Shown piece by piece: positions 6,926 through 8,895 of a stretch of 8,895 bases of DNA (its first letter is position 1; each line of letters opens with the position of its first letter). The stretch is from an uncultured Clostridia bacterium. Its GTDB lineage: Bacteria; Bacillota; Clostridia; Oscillospirales; Ruminococcaceae. Under the pieces are notes generated by a model. That model was given only the letters and a program-made list of their open reading frames with translations, searched no databases and was not told the origin of the DNA. The translations under genes and the position numbers were made by a program. The stretch is from contig CANDLP010000073.1 of assembly GCA_947385505.1 (NCBI GenBank), forward strand, positions 1 to 8,895, written 5' to 3'.

Positions 6926-6954
6926 ATTATAACACAATTTGTTTTTTAAAGCAA
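6926..6954 (-). promoter_or_regulatory. Extended -10 promoter for the MBL-RCK-RCK operon
   Basis: On the minus strand TTGCTT (6949–6954) and TATAAT (6926–6931) are 17 bp apart, and TGT directly before the -10 gives the extended TGn motif. The start site would be near 6919, about 50 nt before the ATG at 6870. Confidence 0.8.
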
Positions 6955-6972
6955 TATCAATAAGAAAAATTT

Positions 6973-7071
6973 TCAAGGCAGCAGCGTTTCGAGCGTAATA
7001 TCATTAACCGTTTCAACTCTGATTTTATCTTGTACTGCAATGGTTATCAGGGCTTGTTTAAGCCCGTTCAT
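6973..7071 (-). CDS. Possible 32-residue ORF or gene remnant, unknown
   Basis: ATG at 7071 opens a frame of 32 residues starting MNGLKQALITIAVQDK and ending LETLLP. The composition looks protein-like, but there is no ribosome binding site, and the frame stays open upstream of the ATG for another 14 codons, as a decayed C-terminus would. It lies between the kinase hairpin and the promoter of the MBL operon. I do not recognise the sequence. Confidence 0.25.
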   Translation of the reverse strand: MNGLKQALITIAVQDKIRVETVNDITLETLLP

Positions 7072-7109
7072 TACTATGTTTAATAATAAAACATTTTTAA
7101 AAAACGGGC
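7050..7109. repeat. Nested and competing palindromes
   Basis: GCCCGTT (7062–7068) pairs with AACGGGC (7103–7109), enclosing ATGTTT (7076–7081) with AAACAT (7089–7094). GGGCTT (7050–7055) pairs with AAGCCC (7060–7065) instead, so bases 7062–7065 can join only one of the two structures. This is an attenuator-like arrangement or the debris of an insertion end. Confidence 0.4.
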
Positions 7110-7115
7110 ATTATT

Positions 7116-7151
7116 ACGAGTCTCCCGTCTTATTACAGGCGGGAGACTCGT
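7116..7151 (-). terminator. Strong hairpin after the PfkB remnant
   Basis: ACGAGTCTCCCG and CGGGAGACTCGT pair perfectly (12 bp, 12-nt loop), beginning just after the kinase stop codon on the minus strand. A T6 run comes 12 nt beyond the stem on that strand, not directly after it; the other strand has TTTT directly after it. It probably works as a terminator, perhaps in both directions. Confidence 0.7.
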
Positions 7152-7152
7152 T

Positions 7153-7569
7153 TTATGCTGTTTCCGTAAGTTTTTCAATTTCAGCTAATGTGGGTGGACT
7201 GAGATGTATTGGAAATTTTGAAATTGCCGCGGCGGCGCAGGCGCTTGCAAACCGTACAACTTCATCATCCGACATGCCTTTAAGCAAAGCGTATGCGCAG
7301 CCGGCCTTAAACGAATCACCCGCACCCAATGTGCTTACCGCATTAACTTTGAACGGCTCGAACGATTTTAACCGTTCACCTTTTCGCCCATAGTAAAAGG
7401 TATTGCCGCCGTTTGTAATTTTCGTAAGTCCGCCGCTGTTTTCTTGGAACAGCGGAAATAATTCATCACGTGTTTCTACGGGATAATTATTTTGTATTCC
7501 CTCCCCCGAAATAACGGAAACGGCAACGCTCCTTTGTTTGTGGAAAGTGTTTGCGTCACATTGGAGTAT
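7153..7569 (-). pseudogene. 5'-truncated PfkB/ribokinase-family sugar kinase
   Basis: Only the C-terminal 138 residues of a protein that is normally near 300 are present. The catalytic signature is intact: STLGAGDSFKAG (79–90) with the anion hole and catalytic base Asp85, followed by the usual helix ALLKGMSDDEVVRFASA. The N-terminal sugar-binding half and lid are absent. The frame has no start codon and begins after an in-frame TAA (7570–7572). It overlaps the last 14 bases of the antiporter gene in another frame. Either a rearrangement or deletion removed the 5' half, or the junction was made during assembly. Without its N-terminal half it should not be an active kinase. The specific sugar cannot be told. 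Confidence 0.85.
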
Positions 7570-8818
7570 TTAAACGTTCCGTATCATCGACAGCAATGTT
7601 CTTGTTAAACTCACCTGCCCACTCAAAACCTTTTTTTGCCATTATTACTGCTATAATTTCATTGATAACAGCAGCGGCAGCAATTGTTCCCTGAATAATC
7701 TGAGCGCACTCCGGCACCGGTCCGCTCAGCACTCCGACGGCTATACCCGTAAAAACCAACGATATGCCCGAATGCGGCAGCAGTGTAAGCCCCAGATAGT
7801 TCCGAACGGTTTTCGGCGACTTTGTGAATGCCGCGCCGCAAAACGCACCGAAATATTTGCCGCAGGCACGGGCGAGAATATATATTACAGTATATATTCC
7901 TGCCCCAAGAATCAAATGATAATCCAACGGAGCGCCGAGATTTAAAATAACAATAATCATAGCAAATCCGAGAATCGGATTGAAATATCCCATGATCTGC
8001 TCTAATCGTTTTTCCGGAATCATATTTGAAAAAGCTGCGGAAAACGACATGCCGATCAACATAAAGTTAAGTATGGGGCGGGGGAGTAAGCCGTTAAACA
8101 GAAAGCCGACGCCGGAAGCCGCTAAAATGGTAACCGCAAGCAAAATCAAGGTCATCGGCCTGTTTCTTTCTTTTTTCAAAACAACGCCCGCTAAAAGCCC
8201 GGTAACTACTCCGATCACCAATGGTAAAATTACTACCAGTGCAATCATATATGCAGGTAAATCTCCTGCGGATAAATTGGCGGCAACGACTGCTGCCGTA
8301 CTGAAAAATACAATGCATCCTACAATATCGTCCAATGCAGCCATAGGAATCAGCGTAGACGTGACAGGGCCTTTTGTCTTAAATTCCCGCACAATGGACA
8401 GAGCAGGCGCAGGCGCTGTAGCCAATGCGATACCGCCGAATAAAAACGCTAAATACAAAGGTACATCCGTTATTAAGAATACAATTCCAAAAATAAGCGA
8501 AACAATTAAAAAAGTTCCCAGCGACTGTGTCAACGTAGTAATCACAATTGCGCGTCCTGATTTTTTGATTTTATTCCAAACCAATTCCGTGCCGATCATC
8601 AAACCTACGCCGCATTCAAGAATGTGCATGATATTTTGATACCATACATTATCCAATATCTCCTGATTGACCAACGAAAACGCATGCGGTCCCAAAATCA
8701 TACCGGCAATCAGCCACCCTAAAATAGACGGAAGTTTCAGCTTTGAAACCAGCTTTCCCACTGCAAAAGCTAACGCGATCGCCAACAGCAGCCGCAGAAT
8801 CAATAAAATATCATGCAT
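7556..8818 (-). CDS. CPA2-family cation:proton antiporter
   Basis: Integral membrane protein of 420 residues, with 12–13 predicted hydrophobic segments, that exchanges Na+ or K+ for protons in pH and ion homeostasis. Family marks: LPSILGWLIAGMILGPHAF (29–47), the TAPAPAL segment (134–140) in the unwound helix, and the paired Asp163-Asp164 in ALDDIVG, as in the ion-binding helix of CPA2 exchangers. It has no C-terminal RCK/TrkA domain, unlike KefB/KefC. The start is ATG at 8818, since AAAGGGG lies 9 nt upstream; a TTG at 8842 would add eight residues. Only 31 bp of native sequence precede it, so its promoter is unseen. The last residues (DDTERLNTPM) run into the PfkB remnant and may be altered by the junction. 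Leu TTG and Ile ATT are commoner than in the genes to the left. Confidence 0.92.
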   Translation of the reverse strand: MHDILLILRLLLAIALAFAVGKLVSKLKLPSILGWLIAGMILGPHAFSLVNQEILDNVWYQNIMHILECGVGLMIGTELVWNKIKKSGRAIVITTLTQSLGTFLIVSLIFGIVFLITDVPLYLAFLFGGIALATAPAPALSIVREFKTKGPVTSTLIPMAALDDIVGCIVFFSTAAVVAANLSAGDLPAYMIALVVILPLVIGVVTGLLAGVVLKKERNRPMTLILLAVTILAASGVGFLFNGLLPRPILNFMLIGMSFSAAFSNMIPEKRLEQIMGYFNPILGFAMIIVILNLGAPLDYHLILGAGIYTVIYILARACGKYFGAFCGAAFTKSPKTVRNYLGLTLLPHSGISLVFTGIAVGVLSGPVPECAQIIQGTIAAAAVINEIIAVIMAKKGFEWAGEFNKNIAVDDTERLNTPM

Positions 8819-8849
8819 TGGTATAAGCCCCTTTCTTTTCAATTAAACC

Positions 8850-8895
8850 AGATCGGAAGAGCGTCGTGTAGGGAAAGAGTGTGCACGGACGTGGG
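8850..8895 (-). other. Illumina TruSeq universal (i5) adapter: synthetic sequence
   Basis: AGATCGGAAGAGCGTCGTG continues to AGTGT at 8882, the reverse complement of the Read 1 adapter. Eight bases that fit an i5 index (GCACGGAC) and the start of the P5 segment follow, with the last bases imperfect. Native sequence ends at 8849. Confidence 0.98.

Noticed and set aside
7980..8639. 219-residue plus-strand ORF opposite the antiporter
   Set aside because: It is the antisense shadow of transmembrane codons, with no family motif and no ribosome binding site; the minus-strand frame has clear CPA2 motifs.
1..8895. CRISPR array, tRNA, rRNA, integrase or phage genes
   Set aside because: No regularly spaced direct repeats, no tRNA-like cloverleaf and no such coding motifs were seen on either strand.

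Overview
The window is one stretch of bacterial DNA (44–8849) bounded at both ends by Illumina TruSeq-type adapter sequence (1–43 and 8850–8895). Everything outside 44–8849 is synthetic, and the gene cut at the left end is truncated by the library or assembly, not by biology. Gene content, purine-rich ribosome binding sites, sigma-A-like promoters with 17-bp spacers and moderate GC suggest a member of the Clostridia (Firmicutes), probably an anaerobic gut commensal near the Ruminococcaceae/Oscillospiraceae. That placement is inference from style, not from a marker gene.

All recognisable genes lie on the minus strand, so transcription runs right to left. From the right: a complete CPA2-type cation:proton antiporter (7556–8818); the C-terminal half of a PfkB-family sugar kinase with no start, overlapping the antiporter's last codons (7153–7569); a perfect 12-bp hairpin just after the kinase stop (7116–7151); a palindrome-rich spacer with one doubtful 32-residue ORF (6973–7071); an extended -10 promoter (6926–6954); an operon of a metallo-beta-lactamase-fold protein with a damaged HxHxDH motif (6022–6870) and two separate RCK/TrkA-type nucleotide-binding proteins (5354–5974, 4676–5338); a near-consensus promoter (4557–4585) with a structured leader; glycogen/maltodextrin phosphorylase (2066–4465) with a terminator-like hairpin (2019–2049); a 490-bp non-coding region packed with hairpins (1576–2065); and a GH13 alpha-glucan hydrolase (1575 leftwards, cut by the adapter after 511 residues).

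The phosphorylase and the GH13 enzyme are a plausible pair for intracellular glycogen or maltodextrin breakdown: the hydrolase shortens, opens or debranches chains and the phosphorylase releases glucose 1-phosphate. The two RCK proteins are the cytosolic regulatory type of subunit that controls Trk/Ktr K+ uptake, but no membrane subunit is present in the window.

The most interesting structure is in the intergenic region 1615–1947. It is a composite inverted repeat whose two arms carry the same ordered set of elements (a 15-bp hairpin with a 3-nt loop, a short GC hairpin, another hairpin, then an 18-bp terminal-repeat-like sequence) around a core holding a perfect 14-bp palindrome. The outer hairpins differ by compensatory base-pair changes, which suggests selection for structure. 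It may be a REP/MITE-like element or a structured leader of the GH13 gene. The right-hand segment (roughly 6970–8849) also differs from the rest in codon choice, so transfer or a chimeric join is possible.
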